Shown here: piece after piece, positions 1 through 9,212 of the stretch
How the letters are laid out: every line of letters begins with the position of its first letter
Numbering within the stretch: the first letter of the stretch is position 1
NCBI RefSeq assembly: GCF_004015185.1
Contig: NZ_CP025746.1
Coordinates: 2,435,776 to 2,499,775 of the forward strand
DNA length: 64,000 bases
Source: Clostridium manihotivorum
GTDB lineage: Bacteria; Bacillota; Clostridia; Clostridiales; Clostridiaceae
Reading direction: 5' to 3'
Program-made: the position numbers and the translations under genes
Notes under the pieces: model-generated
The model's input: only the letters and a program-made list of their open reading frames with translations
What the model was told of the DNA's origin: nothing
The model's database searches: none

Positions 1-64
1 GTTAAGATTGTATATAATAAGAAAGTGAAGTAGCTATTCTTCAGGTTATGCCTATTAGTTACTT

Positions 65-625
65 TTAATAGGCTTGAAAGGCTGTACATATAAATGATTC
101 ATCAAAGTCAATCTCAGATATCCCGCAAAAAGGTATATTGGGTTCAAAAGAAAATCGTCGTATAACAATGCCATGGGTTACTACAATGATTTTTTTATAA
201 TTGCTGTACTTTAAAAGTGCCTTTTTAGCTCGGATAAAGACATCTTCTAGGTTCTCAAACTTTATCTCGCTATCGTTTGGACAAATCCCCTTATTTTCAA
301 TGCATAACCTATTTGCTTTTGAAGCTTGTTCTTTAGATGAATATTGAAAAGACAGGTCTGGCATCCATTCATGTAAATCAAGTTCTATTTTTATGTCCAA
401 TTGTCTGTTTTTTGATATAATTGCTGCTGTTTGTAAAGCTCGTGTATATGGAGAAGAAACAATTATATCTGCATTATCTAATCTACTGTCCAACGAAGCA
501 TTTTCAGCAATTCGAATACCATTTTCGGTAAGTTGGGCTAAATCTATCCCATGCCCTATGTATTTTTTTTCTTCAACCAATGAGTAATCAGGTTCGCTAT
601 GTCGCATAAAGACTATCTTTTGCAA
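65..625 (-). CDS. Histidine phosphatase family protein (phosphoglycerate mutase-like)
   Basis: A 186-residue member of the histidine phosphatase superfamily, which removes phosphate through a phospho-histidine intermediate; the substrate cannot be told from sequence. The N-terminal motif is MRHSEP, with the nucleophile His at residue 9 and Ser in place of the usual Gly of RHG. The second catalytic His lies in VVTHG near residue 151. Length is normal for the small single-domain type. The start is a TTG at 625, preceded by GGAGG about 10 bases upstream; the next ATG (residue 7) would still keep the RHS motif. A short hairpin (GCCTATTA/TAATAGGC, about 50-73) overlaps the stop. It is transcribed alone. 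Confidence 0.85.
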   Translation of the reverse strand: MQKIVFMRHSEPDYSLVEEKKYIGHGIDLAQLTENGIRIAENASLDSRLDNADIIVSSPYTRALQTAAIISKNRQLDIKIELDLHEWMPDLSFQYSSKEQASKANRLCIENKGICPNDSEIKFENLEDVFIRAKKALLKYSNYKKIIVVTHGIVIRRFSFEPNIPFCGISEIDFDESFICTAFQAY

Positions 626-829
626 AATATATCAACCTCCGAAATTATATATTTTCTAAATACTTTGTTCTGATATAATCACTATTTCGTAAAAAAATGC
701 AACTGCATATCGAGCTATGGATAATTATAACATATCAACCATATTAAATATATTAGCCATATGATGTGTGCATCTAAATAAATATAGGCTATCTTTATTT
801 AAAACTTGAAACTTTTGTATAGGAAGTGA

Positions 830-1475
830 TTAAAAAAGGCTTCAAGGGTAAGCATATTGGGTTTCGCTACTATATGGGAATGTATTAAAAAAATGTGGGT
901 AGGTATTTTTCTTGAGATGGTCTGAACTTTAGAGAAATTTTCTTTCGTATTGATATATAATCCAATATTATTAGTAGAAACAAACTTTGGAGAGGATAGT
1001 GTATTGATTTTTGTTTCTATACGTGAATGTATTAAAAAATTGTTGGTGAGCATTTTCTTTGGAATGGAGTGAGCTTTATAAAAAACTCTTTTAGCTTCAA
1101 AATAGATACTTTGAAAAGTGATTTTTGAGGAGCGAAGCATATTGGTTTTGACTACTATACGTGAATGTGTTAAAAAAATGTGTGTGGGTATTGCTTTTGA
1201 GATGGTTTGAACTTTATTATGAACTTCTTTGAATTGATATAATCATGATATCAGAAGCCAGCTTTGGAGAGTGGAGCATATTGGTTTTGACTACTATATG
1301 GGAATGTATTAAAAAAATGTGCGTTGAGTATTATTTTTGAGATGTTTTGAACTTTATTATGAACTTCTTTGAATTGATATAATCATAATATCAGAAGCTA
1401 GCTTTGGAGAGTGGAGAATATTACTTTTAACTACTATATGGGAATGTACTAAAGAAATGTGGGTGAGCATTTTTT
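830..1475. repeat. Tandem array of family B repeats (5 units of about 140 bp)
   Basis: Five successive units carry the core GAATGTATTAAAAAAATGT, at about 878, 1025, 1163, 1302 and 1442. Spacings are 147, 138, 139 and 140 bases. Sequence around the core (CTACTATATGG before, GTGGGTG and TTTTGAGATGG after) is also repeated. A 113-codon open frame on the minus strand across 799-1140 is made of this repeat and has no family resemblance, so I do not call a gene. The array fills most of the 1.1 kb gap between the histidine phosphatase and the next gene. Confidence 0.8.
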
Positions 1476-1617
1476 TATAACTTCAACAATGAAATATGAA
1501 TTTTAACTTATATTATTAGTAGTGAGGTATCTAATGATTTTAGATTAAATAGAAAGGTTTTTAAAAGTCAAAGAGGTTAACAACATTTATTTAACACATA
1601 CCTATAGGGAGTTAAAT
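1428..1617. repeat. Family B facing pair, MITE-like (about 190 bp)
   Basis: The last forward B core (about 1442) faces an inverted core at 1579-1613 (ACAACATTTATTTAACACAT followed by ACCTATAGGGAGTT). Similar facing pairs of the same size lie at 42806-42990 and, enlarged by nested repeats, at 43129-43561. The size and terminal inversion fit a miniature inverted-repeat element. I could not define a target duplication. Confidence 0.55.
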
Positions 1618-1749
1618 ATATACATACAGAGCACAGGCAGGTCTGTATTTTACTATACTTTGGCAAGGCTAGCCAGGCCATTAGGAAATAGCACTTTTAA
1701 AAAGATTTCATATCATACTCAATATGATTCTATAAATCTAAAGATAATT

Positions 1750-2322
1750 TTACAAATCTAAATACCATATAAGCTGAACTTCATTTCTGTCTTCAATATC
1801 CTCATAATAAGCATATTCATCTATTTTGCCTAATACTGCACCTTGTTTATGATAAAACTTACATGCTTGGACATTGTTATTTTGACATTCAATTTTCATT
1901 TGTTTTAATCCTTTTAATTTTGACCACTCAGCAGCCATATTAAATAACTTTGTACCCACTCCCTGCTGCTTATAGCTATCGTCAACCCTTATATCCCACA
2001 ATACACTCATGTCATCTCTACCATCAAGCATATGAATATTTTTTGTTTTTGAAACAACAGTAACTGCTCCAATAGGAAATTCATTATCAAAAGCCATAAA
2101 GAAGGCCCAATTAGTTATATCAAATTCTTCTGCATATTTGCTTACTTCTGCATATTGGCCTAAATCTTTTATATATGCTTCCACTGGAAGCTCTTTTAAT
2201 AAAATACCTCCAAACCCATTCTGGATTTTTTCTAGTTTAAGTATGCTTTTAGCATTAACAAGCATTGGAATCTTATCATATTTGTCAAAGTATGAGCTAT
2301 CAATTTCTCTATATGTAATCAC
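1750..2322 (-). CDS. GNAT family N-acetyltransferase, SatA-like
   Basis: A 190-residue GNAT acetyltransferase, predicted to transfer an acetyl group from acetyl-CoA to an amine. The acetyl-CoA loop is visible as DSYKQQGVGTKLF (around residues 115-127), followed by the helix ending in the ACKFYHKQGA segment. The last third, with ACKFYHKQGA and the closing IWY segment, resembles streptothricin acetyltransferases of Bacillus, but streptothricin as substrate is only a guess. Translation starts at GTG 2322, preceded by GGAGGTAAAAAA. It is monocistronic, with repeats downstream. Confidence 0.8.
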   Translation of the reverse strand: MITYREIDSSYFDKYDKIPMLVNAKSILKLEKIQNGFGGILLKELPVEAYIKDLGQYAEVSKYAEEFDITNWAFFMAFDNEFPIGAVTVVSKTKNIHMLDGRDDMSVLWDIRVDDSYKQQGVGTKLFNMAAEWSKLKGLKQMKIECQNNNVQACKFYHKQGAVLGKIDEYAYYEDIEDRNEVQLIWYLDL

Positions 2323-2621
2323 TTTTTTACCTCCACCAATAAAGTTAGTGTGCCAACAATGACATTAACAACTATAATATATTTGATTAAGGGAATATTA
2401 CTTTAGTTCTTTATTATCAGTTGTTTTGTTATAAGTTTACTATGACTCATGGTCAAAGTAAGGAACAGTGAGGTTCTTTAGTATCAGCTGTTTTGTTGTA
2501 AGCAAGGTCTATATTACTTTTGAGCCTTAACTTTTTAATTGCTGTGAATACACATTTTGCTTCAATCATTGGAAGCAGAATCAAGATTTCATTGGCTAAT
2601 TATATTAACTAGTCTTATATA

Positions 2622-4031
2622 TTATTTTCCTTTTTTTAATACAAATCTCATAATAGCGAAGAAAGCTACTACTACTATACCGATTCTTGATGCAAAGATT
2701 AATGCTAGGCTTATCACAAATAAAAGAATGGCTAGTACAATTTTAAATATCAGCTGTATGGCTTTGAGGATGCCTTTAGGTTCGTTTAGTTGGGTATTTT
2801 CAGTGGTTCTTCCAAAGACCTCAGAGTTTATTGCATCCAGTTTAAGTTTAATTTTCTCATTGGAAGGGTCTTCGGCCAATGCTTTAGATAGCTTTTTCCT
2901 AAGGTTTGCATATATCTGGGAAAGTAATATATTAGCCTCATTTTCTGGGGGAAAAGTTTTAATGGCCTTTAAAGCCCAGGTTTTAGCTTTATCTAAGGCA
3001 CCTAATTTAAAATAGGTTTTTGCGACGAAAAGTGGTAGAGCATTGGTATCAGCAGATTCTGGATAAAGATACTTATAGGTTTCCAGGGCTTCTGCAGTCT
3101 GATTATTTTCGCAATAGGTAGTGATAACGTATTTTAAAGCAGCAGGGTCCTCAGTATTAATTGTTAAAGCTTTTTCGAAGGAACCATAAGCATTAACTAA
3201 GTCTTCATTAAGTAGGTAGATTATACCTTCTAGACGAAATAAGTCTGGATCATCAGTGTAAAGTTTTTTTGCTTGTTCTAGATGATATTTTGCAGCAGAA
3301 ATATTATTCGCCATGATGTTATCTTGAACTTTTTCTCTATGGTCAAAAAATAATTCATAATCCACACAATCTATAATCCTAAAGTAGGAGTAGTTTAAAG
3401 GTATTGGTGTATTTAACTGTTTCTTTATATAATCAACGAAGTCAGACTCATGGGAATAAGTGACCTTAGCTTCTTCGTCGCACCATTTAAAAGTATCCTC
3501 AAGAAGTATCCATATGTCTTTTGGAAGGTGGTGATGACTAGAGAGAAAGTCTAGCAACATTCTGCTGAGCACTAGCTTGTTTTCTATAAGCCATAATAAA
3601 TCGCTGTCTAAGAGAGTTTTCCAATTTCCAATATCAATTCTTGAATAAAAGTCATCATACAAAGCTTCAACCTGAGTTAGGAAATGGGCATTTTGCTCAT
3701 ATATACTTGGAGATTCTTCATGAGGTACTTCCTCCATATGTAAAGGAGAGCCTGGTCCATATTCAATAGTAAACTGAGGGGAAATATCAGTTGTTTTAGT
3801 GATAAAATCTATATTTATGGATGTATCATTTGTTTCAGTGGTGGAATCTATATTGACAGATTTTTTAGAGGCTTTTGCATATTTTACAGCGGTATCATAG
3901 GCTTCACGCAAAACTTGATATCCTTCAGGATCACTTTCTGGATGGTGAATTTTAAGCTTTTTAGCATAGGCTTTTTTTATTTCTGAAATATCATCGGTAG
4001 GTTCAATATCTAAAATGGCCCAAGGTTTCAT
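2622..4031 (-). CDS. J-domain protein with TPR repeats and C-terminal membrane segment
   Basis: A 469-residue DnaJ-type co-chaperone-like protein. Residues 1-55 form a J domain (WAILDIEPTDDISEIKKAY, then KKLKIHHPESDPEGYQ). The signature HPD tripeptide reads HPE, as in a group of atypical J proteins, so stimulation of a DnaK-type ATPase is uncertain. The middle (about 230-390) contains tetratricopeptide-like repeats (AKYHLEQAKKLY, AYGSFEKALTIN, ALETYKYLYPE). Residues about 430-465 are a hydrophobic pair of helices that would anchor the protein in the membrane. The start ATG 4031 has AAAGGCGG 12 bases upstream. No partner chaperone gene is nearby. Confidence 0.8.
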   Translation of the reverse strand: MKPWAILDIEPTDDISEIKKAYAKKLKIHHPESDPEGYQVLREAYDTAVKYAKASKKSVNIDSTTETNDTSINIDFITKTTDISPQFTIEYGPGSPLHMEEVPHEESPSIYEQNAHFLTQVEALYDDFYSRIDIGNWKTLLDSDLLWLIENKLVLSRMLLDFLSSHHHLPKDIWILLEDTFKWCDEEAKVTYSHESDFVDYIKKQLNTPIPLNYSYFRIIDCVDYELFFDHREKVQDNIMANNISAAKYHLEQAKKLYTDDPDLFRLEGIIYLLNEDLVNAYGSFEKALTINTEDPAALKYVITTYCENNQTAEALETYKYLYPESADTNALPLFVAKTYFKLGALDKAKTWALKAIKTFPPENEANILLSQIYANLRKKLSKALAEDPSNEKIKLKLDAINSEVFGRTTENTQLNEPKGILKAIQLIFKIVLAILLFVISLALIFASRIGIVVVAFFAIMRFVLKKGK

Positions 4032-4597
4032 AAATTCTATAAACCGCCTTTCAATCTATATAATGATGTAGTACTTCTTTGGTTAATGTGGTGTGTTATT
4101 ATCAATAATTATACTTTTATTATATAAGCTATATTTAATTTGCTTTATCAATTTATTATAACTAATAAAAATGCTTTAGACAATTAATGTATATTAAAGT
4201 GTAGGAGATAAGGTTTGCTTTCGGACACAATATTGTTTGTGCTATAATATTGTTACTAAGTTATAAGTAAGATTTGATGAAAAAATATTAAGATAATGAG
4301 CATATAGGTTTTGTTTTTATTATAGATGATATGACATAAAAAGCTGCATAAGATACTTATTAAATCTTTTTTAAACTTTACTATTAGTTTATATGAGATA
4401 ATTTTTAGAATATAAATCTTATTGAGAAGTACAACTATATAAGCAAAAATTAATGCTTTGGTTAGGTTGTTAATGATATTGAAGAACCTTATGGTCAATT
4501 TGGATTTAGGGGGGCACAGCTACTTTAGAAAACGAAGTACTGTAGCTTTAAAATAGCTGAATGTGGGTAGCAGACAGGGATTGAAGGGGGAAAATAG
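4032..4597. other. AT-rich intergenic region, no gene seen
   Basis: This 566-base stretch separates the divergent J-domain and TPR genes, so both promoters must lie in it. An 80-codon minus-strand open frame at 4256-4498 has a low-complexity hydrophobic composition, and I treat it as chance. No repeat of family A or B is present. Confidence 0.5.
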
Positions 4598-5857
4598 ATG
4601 GTTGAGTTTATGAACAAGACGAGAGAGATTTATTACAATGAGCGGAAAAAAAGCTCTTTTACCTTTAATGATTATAATATACTGTTAAAGCCAATGTGGA
4701 TGAAAAATTTAAATGATAATAGGTATGCGGCTACATATAAAGATCAGAGCATTTTGAAGAGAAAGGGAAGAATAGCTATAGGAACTATAGTTCAAGCTAA
4801 CTACAGATTGTTCTCTTTAGAAATTAATAATAACCCAGCGGTTATGGTGTTTTCAGAAGATCCATATTTTGAAGAAAATCCAAAAGCATTAAAAGCTATT
4901 GCATCGGAGCTTACTAAGATAAAAGGTAAAGTATGCAATGATGAGAAGCTGCAAGGATTTGCAGATATATTAGATGATGAGATTGTAACCTTATTTAATG
5001 CAAAACTTCCTGAAAGTATTACTTTTGGTAAAGAAGTTTACTTAACTACCTTCATGGTTCATAGAGAACAGCTTCCTAACAGGTACATTGATTTTGAATA
5101 TTTTCCTGTACTGATGTGTCCAGAAAAAACAGAAGCATCTATTATACTTCCAAGCAGATATTGGGCTAGTGAGGTTGGAAAGGAACAAAGAAAAACTAAA
5201 CTTATTCCGAAAAGAAAACTAAAGAAATTGCTTTATGAAGATCCAATGAGATATATTAATGGCATAGATGCTTATATTAAAGATACAGTAGATAGAGGAA
5301 TAAGAGCCTCTGAAAAAAAGATGTGGGAGAGAAAGATCTCTTATTATCGCTTCCAAAAGTCAACTGCTCTTATTAATTGCGGAAAATATCAAGAGGCGGA
5401 AGATTTACTACGAGAGCTCCTTTCATATTACAATATGAGTAAAGCTGAACAAAATGGAGACATTTTTTATAGCTCTATTCTTATAAACTTAATTAGTCCA
5501 TTAATTGAACAGGATAAATTTTCAGAGGCTAGACGATATATTTTAATGCTGGAAAAAGCAATATCCAACATAAAGAGTGAAAAGCATATGCAGTCTTTTT
5601 ATTTATCCTTAGAATATAGGAAAATACAACTAGATATACTAGATGGTGATCTTGAAAGAGGCGTGCATTCCATTAATAAAATGCTTGAGGAAAAGCCTAA
5701 CGATATTCTTAGAAGTAGTTTATACCTATACTATGGAATCTACTATTTTAAAAAGGGTAATAAGAATTCTGCTTTAGATTATTTTGATAGGACTTTGAAG
5801 CTAATAAAAACTCCTGGAATTTTAAAAAAGGTGGAGTACTATAAAAGAAAATGTTAA
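4598..5857 (+). CDS. TPR-repeat protein of unknown function
   Basis: A soluble protein of 419 residues that I cannot place in a named family. The first 200 residues form a mixed alpha/beta domain (FSLEINNNPAVMVFSED and the FEYFPVLMCPEKTEA segment). From about residue 250 the protein is helical with TPR-like repeats (GKYQEAEDLLRELLSYY, KFSEARRYILMLEKA, GNKNSALDYFDRTLKLI). Such repeats usually bind other proteins, so a sensor or adaptor role is possible. GAAGGGGG lies seven bases before ATG 4598. It ends before a bidirectional terminator shared with the convergent pseudogene. Confidence 0.75.
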   Translation: MVEFMNKTREIYYNERKKSSFTFNDYNILLKPMWMKNLNDNRYAATYKDQSILKRKGRIAIGTIVQANYRLFSLEINNNPAVMVFSEDPYFEENPKALKAIASELTKIKGKVCNDEKLQGFADILDDEIVTLFNAKLPESITFGKEVYLTTFMVHREQLPNRYIDFEYFPVLMCPEKTEASIILPSRYWASEVGKEQRKTKLIPKRKLKKLLYEDPMRYINGIDAYIKDTVDRGIRASEKKMWERKISYYRFQKSTALINCGKYQEAEDLLRELLSYYNMSKAEQNGDIFYSSILINLISPLIEQDKFSEARRYILMLEKAISNIKSEKHMQSFYLSLEYRKIQLDILDGDLERGVHSINKMLEEKPNDILRSSLYLYYGIYYFKKGNKNSALDYFDRTLKLIKTPGILKKVEYYKRKC

Positions 5858-5921
5858 TTCTAAAGATGTACTACTTCTAAATAAAACTGCAAACTAAGTA
5901 AAATATCATGAATAGTTAGTG

Positions 5922-5990
5922 TATAGGGAACCTATATGAAACTTAATTCATAATAATTATAAATTAATGGTTGAAGTTGGTTACCTATAG
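5922..5990. repeat. Family A repeat, internally deleted copy
   Basis: TATAGGGAACC opens the copy and GGTTACCTATA closes it. AAACTTAATTCATA and TATAAATTAATGGTTGAAG are inside, but the central hairpin seen in full copies is missing. Confidence 0.7.
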
Positions 5991-6030
5991 TATTTTTATG
6001 AGTGGTGGAATTTGAATGTAGGCAGATTGC

Positions 6031-6067
6031 AAAGCCTCACTGAAGAATGTTACTTTAGTGAGGCTTT
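6031..6067. terminator. Bidirectional intrinsic terminator
   Basis: Arms AAAGCCTCACTGAAG and CTTTAGTGAGGCTTT pair over 15 bases with one G-U, around a 7-base loop. It lies between the convergent TPR gene and the GNAT pseudogene. The CTCACTGAAG stem recurs in terminators at 8949 and 41073. Confidence 0.85.
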
Positions 6068-6083
6068 ATAATAAGCCACCTAC

Positions 6084-6593
6084 CTATAATTCTATCCAAT
6101 ACCTTTGGATTAAAGTATCTTCTTCTAAAACTTCATTTTCTAGTATTCCCCCGCAAGCTTTTATGGTTTTTGAGGAAGCAATGTTATCAGCGTCACAGAT
6201 GAGCAATACCTTTTTAAGGCCTAAATCTGAGCATTTTTCTAAAGCTAACTTTAGCATTTCCTTAGCATAACCTTTTCTACGTTCTTCTTTTTTTACGCTA
6301 TAGCCAATATGTCCTCCGTAATTGAAGAGGTATTCGTTTAAAGCATGTCGTATATTTATCATTCCTAGTAACTTATTGTCTTCCTCTCTTATGGCTAAGA
6401 ATAGGCTTGCAGTTATCTCAGTATGTTTTGTAGCTGCATTTTCATTATCCTGTACAAATTGAAGTCATTTTTCATATGTCTCGTAGTCTTATAGATAGGA
6501 TGATCATGCCAAGCTATCCCCATCCTTAAGAAATTCATTTTTGTACTCTAAAATTTGATTTTTATATTCCAGTGTTGGTGGTAATAATTTCAT
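6084..6593 (-). pseudogene. GNAT acetyltransferase pseudogene with three in-frame stops
   Basis: An ATG at 6593 follows AAAGGAGACACGTT and opens a frame that reads MKLLPPTLEYKNQILEYKN and then hits stops at codons 30 (TGA), 35 (TAA) and 43 (TGA). The same frame continues without any frameshift through DNENAATKHTEITASLFL into a typical GNAT C-terminal half with the acetyl-CoA loop KKEERRKGYAKEML and ends at 6084. Length (about 169 codons) and pattern fit the acetyltransferases in which codon 43 would be Trp and codon 30 Gly. The three substitutions show decay by point mutation. The open 92-codon tail starting at 6362 is unlikely to be functional alone. Confidence 0.85.
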
Positions 6594-6718
6594 AACGTGT
6601 CTCCTTTATCAACGATATTATTAAAAGTAGTTTTCGTTTAGATTCAGCAGTTATCTATATGCTTGAATATAAATTGAAAAGGTGCGTATTTAATTTTGTA
6701 TACGCGTCATTGTTTCGA

Positions 6719-7321
6719 TTATAAAGATTTAGCTTGAGTAGGAAAGGTATAAATTAAATTTCCTTTGCCATAGCCTTTAATATTATCGCTATATTCATGT
6801 CTTCCTGAAGAAGAAGCTTTTCTATCAATGAAATACCATACTCTTTTGTTGATAGGAGTATCTATTATTGTAGCATTTTTCTCGTCAACTGTAATTTTAT
6901 CTATATCAGAATCTTCAACAACTCCTACGGTTAGGCCAAACTCCTGCATGTTAGACCAAGCCCAATAAAGCTTATCTTTATATTGGGAAGCTGTTGTTTG
7001 ATCCAGTTGATAACTGCCACCTTTACTTAGAACTATCCAATTATCCTTTGATTTTCTTTTTACTAGTCCATAGCATAATATATTTTCATTGCTCTTATAA
7101 AATACTAATTTCTCATCTTTAGGAAGATCGACTGTAGATAGTATTTGGGATAAGCCAGCATTACTATGGTTCTTTTCATAGCCTACATTTAAAGCTTTCT
7201 CTATAGTTTTTCCACTATCATATTTAGGTGGAATACCAAAGATTTGAATATATAGATAGCAAAGTATTATCATTACACTAACTATGGTCATTAGAATATA
7301 CTTCTTATTTTCCTTCAGCAT
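6719..7321 (-). CDS. Membrane-anchored protein of unknown function
   Basis: 200 residues. A short positively charged N-terminus (MLKENKKY) is followed by one hydrophobic helix (about residues 9-29, ILMTIVSVMIILCYLYIQIF). The remainder is a polar, probably extracytoplasmic domain with no motif I recognise. GAGGAG lies upstream of ATG 7321. It lies 138 bases downstream of the next gene on the same strand, and the two may share a transcript. The hydrophobic N-terminus could be a signal anchor; no lipobox Cys is present. Confidence 0.65.
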   Translation of the reverse strand: MLKENKKYILMTIVSVMIILCYLYIQIFGIPPKYDSGKTIEKALNVGYEKNHSNAGLSQILSTVDLPKDEKLVFYKSNENILCYGLVKRKSKDNWIVLSKGGSYQLDQTTASQYKDKLYWAWSNMQEFGLTVGVVEDSDIDKITVDEKNATIIDTPINKRVWYFIDRKASSSGRHEYSDNIKGYGKGNLIYTFPTQAKSL

Positions 7322-7459
7322 AAATTAGCTCTCCTCGTTATCTATTTATGTATTACTCTGTTAAAAAAAACTTGAATTTTTACTAGGCTGTGTTTAATAT
7401 TATTGTTGAAACTGGATGATTAACCATTCAATCTCAACACAATATTTTAACAAAGTCCC

Positions 7460-8191
7460 TTATTGAAGGTTGTACTGATAATCAGTTGTAAAACTTTTCT
7501 CTTGATTATTGTCATAGATGATTAGATTTAAGCCTTGGGCACTGCCTTGGTATGAAGTTGTAGTTTGCAAATTAGTTTTAAATTGCACATCTAAGCCTTG
7601 TAAACTTTTAGCGTGAATGAGAAATTCTCTTGGAGCATTGCTTCTTATGTCCAAAGCAACAACAGGATCTTTGATAATAGAGTTTTCTGGACCAAGGTTA
7701 TCTGGAACCAGCTTTATATAAATTTTTACATCCTTGTTGCTATAGTTTTTAAATTGAAGATGGGTATTCAATACAACATTGCCAGAGGAGTCCTTGGTAA
7801 AATTGCAATAGCTAATATCTTTTCTATAATCTATGGCATTAACTCCCTTTGAGAAGGATTTAGCTGTTTTATCAATGCTGGACTGTATTGATGGAAATAT
7901 TAATAGTAAAATTACTAATAGTAGAGGAATTCTTTTAATAAATTTTGGATAAATATCATGTAAGTAATGATAAGCGCCGTTATAGCCTATTATTAGCATT
8001 GCTATAGAGTACAGAACTGTATAGTGAAAGCCTTCAGTTCCATTAGACCAGGTCTTTAAACCTAATCTTTTTAAGATAATATCCCCCAGTGGTACTGAGT
8101 TAGTAGTAGCTAAAGAAAATATCATGCTAAATATAATTAGTGCAACAAAAAGCATACCTAGTGTTTTTTTCTTATTAATTCTTAGTTTCAT
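7460..8191 (-). CDS. Membrane protein with extracytoplasmic domain, unknown function
   Basis: 243 residues. The first hydrophobic segment (about 10-28) is followed by a short external loop, a second helix near residues 57-75 and a third near 88-105 (PLLLVILLLIFPSIQ). The remaining 135 residues are rich in beta-strand-forming sequence (NVVLNTHLQFKNYSN, DVQFKTNLQTTTS) and resemble a small immunoglobulin-like or DUF4352-like external domain, which is only an impression. GGGGGAATATTACT precedes ATG 8191. It is probably transcribed with the gene at 6719. Confidence 0.65.
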   Translation of the reverse strand: MKLRINKKKTLGMLFVALIIFSMIFSLATTNSVPLGDIILKRLGLKTWSNGTEGFHYTVLYSIAMLIIGYNGAYHYLHDIYPKFIKRIPLLLVILLLIFPSIQSSIDKTAKSFSKGVNAIDYRKDISYCNFTKDSSGNVVLNTHLQFKNYSNKDVKIYIKLVPDNLGPENSIIKDPVVALDIRSNAPREFLIHAKSLQGLDVQFKTNLQTTTSYQGSAQGLNLIIYDNNQEKSFTTDYQYNLQ

Positions 8192-8694
8192 AGTAATATT
8201 CCCCCAATTGTATAAGCTCTCTTTATTTTTTATGAACCGTATATGAAAGTGAAGCCTTCACAGAGTATGATGAAAACCACATTGTTCTTCGTAGGAATTT
8301 CCCATAAAGGCTAAAGTTCCCCAAAAGTATAATGGAAAAGCCTTTCTGTTTCATAGAAGTTACATATTAAAGTTACATATTATAGTAAGATATATTACGT
8401 GGACATTGAAAATATATCTATGAGAAAAAAATATACAAGTGCTAAGTAAGAGAGTTTAAAGCTTCACAGCTTCAATCAGAAATCTATTTTTAAAACTCCT
8501 CTAGGTTTTGAGCTGAAAATTTGAAAATATAAATTTATTATGAAGTAGTGCATCTATACATAAATTACAGTGCTGAAGTTAAACAGCTAAGCCATTTTAA
8601 AGGCTAATGAACATACGCTAAGAATTAGTGAGGTTCATAATTGGAAGGGTACTATATGTAAATATAATACAATTATATTATTTGTAGTGATGAA

Positions 8695-8813
8695 ATGGAA
8701 TACGATGTAAAAATATTCTGCTAAACATAATCTATGGAATAGAATGTGAGAAATAATCTGCTAAACATAATCCGTGGAATAGAGTGTTACAAATATTCTG
8801 ATAAACATAATCG
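8695..8813. repeat. Three tandem repeats of about 40 bp
   Basis: Units begin at 8695, 8734 and 8774 and share TGGAATAGAATGTGA and TCTGCTAAACATAATC with a few substitutions. The array lies in a gene-free stretch of 810 bases between the convergent ends of its neighbours' regulatory regions. No protein is encoded; a 62-codon open frame at 8868-9056 runs through a terminator and is rejected. Confidence 0.75.
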
Positions 8814-8948
8814 GTTGAAATTATAAAATGATTTGCTTGCTAAACCTAGTAAAATAAAGGGCTTAATATGTTTTTTAGGTATACAGTAAAAAAGAAAGTT
8901 TATTCAATGGTACAATTTTTTTATATAAGCTTGAAAAATTATATATGC

Positions 8949-8986
8949 AAAAATCTCACTGAAATAGTCGCTTCAGTGAGATTTTT
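8949..8986. terminator. Intrinsic terminator of the yvrJ-like gene
   Basis: Arms AAAAATCTCACTGAA and TTCAGTGAGATTTTT pair perfectly over 15 bases around an 8-base loop, followed by a T-run on either strand. The nearest gene ending here is the YvrJ-like gene on the minus strand. Confidence 0.85.
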
Positions 8987-9002
8987 TATTCTTTATAGTG
9001 GT

Positions 9003-9212
9003 TTAAGCACTTTTGTTTTCCTCAGAATTATCTATAACAATTCCGAGTTTGGTTGAGATTATGGTATTGAGTTTATTGATTGAGGCTGTTAGTGAGATGA
9101 TCTGTTTCTCAAGTCTTATAAGCAGATAGGCACTTATAACAACTGGAAATCCTACATTGGCTACTAAGTTTACTAAATCATTAACCTGAATGTGAAATTC
9201 ACCTCCATTCAT
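9003..9212 (-). CDS. yvrJ: YvrJ family small membrane protein
   Basis: A 69-residue protein with the YvrJ hallmark: a short lead, a single hydrophobic helix beginning ANVGFPVVISAYLLIRLE, then a Leu/Ile-rich amphipathic helix. YvrJ proteins commonly occur with DUF1659 and DUF2922 proteins, and both lie 1.0-1.8 kb away on the opposite strand. Function is unknown; in Bacillus subtilis yvrJ neighbours the sigma-O genes. The start is ambiguous: ATG 9212 lacks a good ribosome site, whereas an internal GGAGGTG sits eight bases before an ATT at 9191, which would give a protein starting just ahead of the conserved helix. Confidence 0.8.
   Translation of the reverse strand: MNGGEFHIQVNDLVNLVANVGFPVVISAYLLIRLEKQIISLTASINKLNTIISTKLGIVIDNSEENKSA

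Noticed and set aside
799..1140. 113-codon open frame on the minus strand
   Set aside because: It consists of family B repeat units, has no ribosome site and no family resemblance.
6084..6593. TGA recoding (Trp or selenocysteine) in the GNAT frame
   Set aside because: A TAA stop is also present in the same frame, and TGA is used as a normal stop elsewhere in the window.
8868..9056. 62-codon open frame on the plus strand
   Set aside because: It runs through the terminator at 8949-8986 and overlaps the end of the YvrJ gene.
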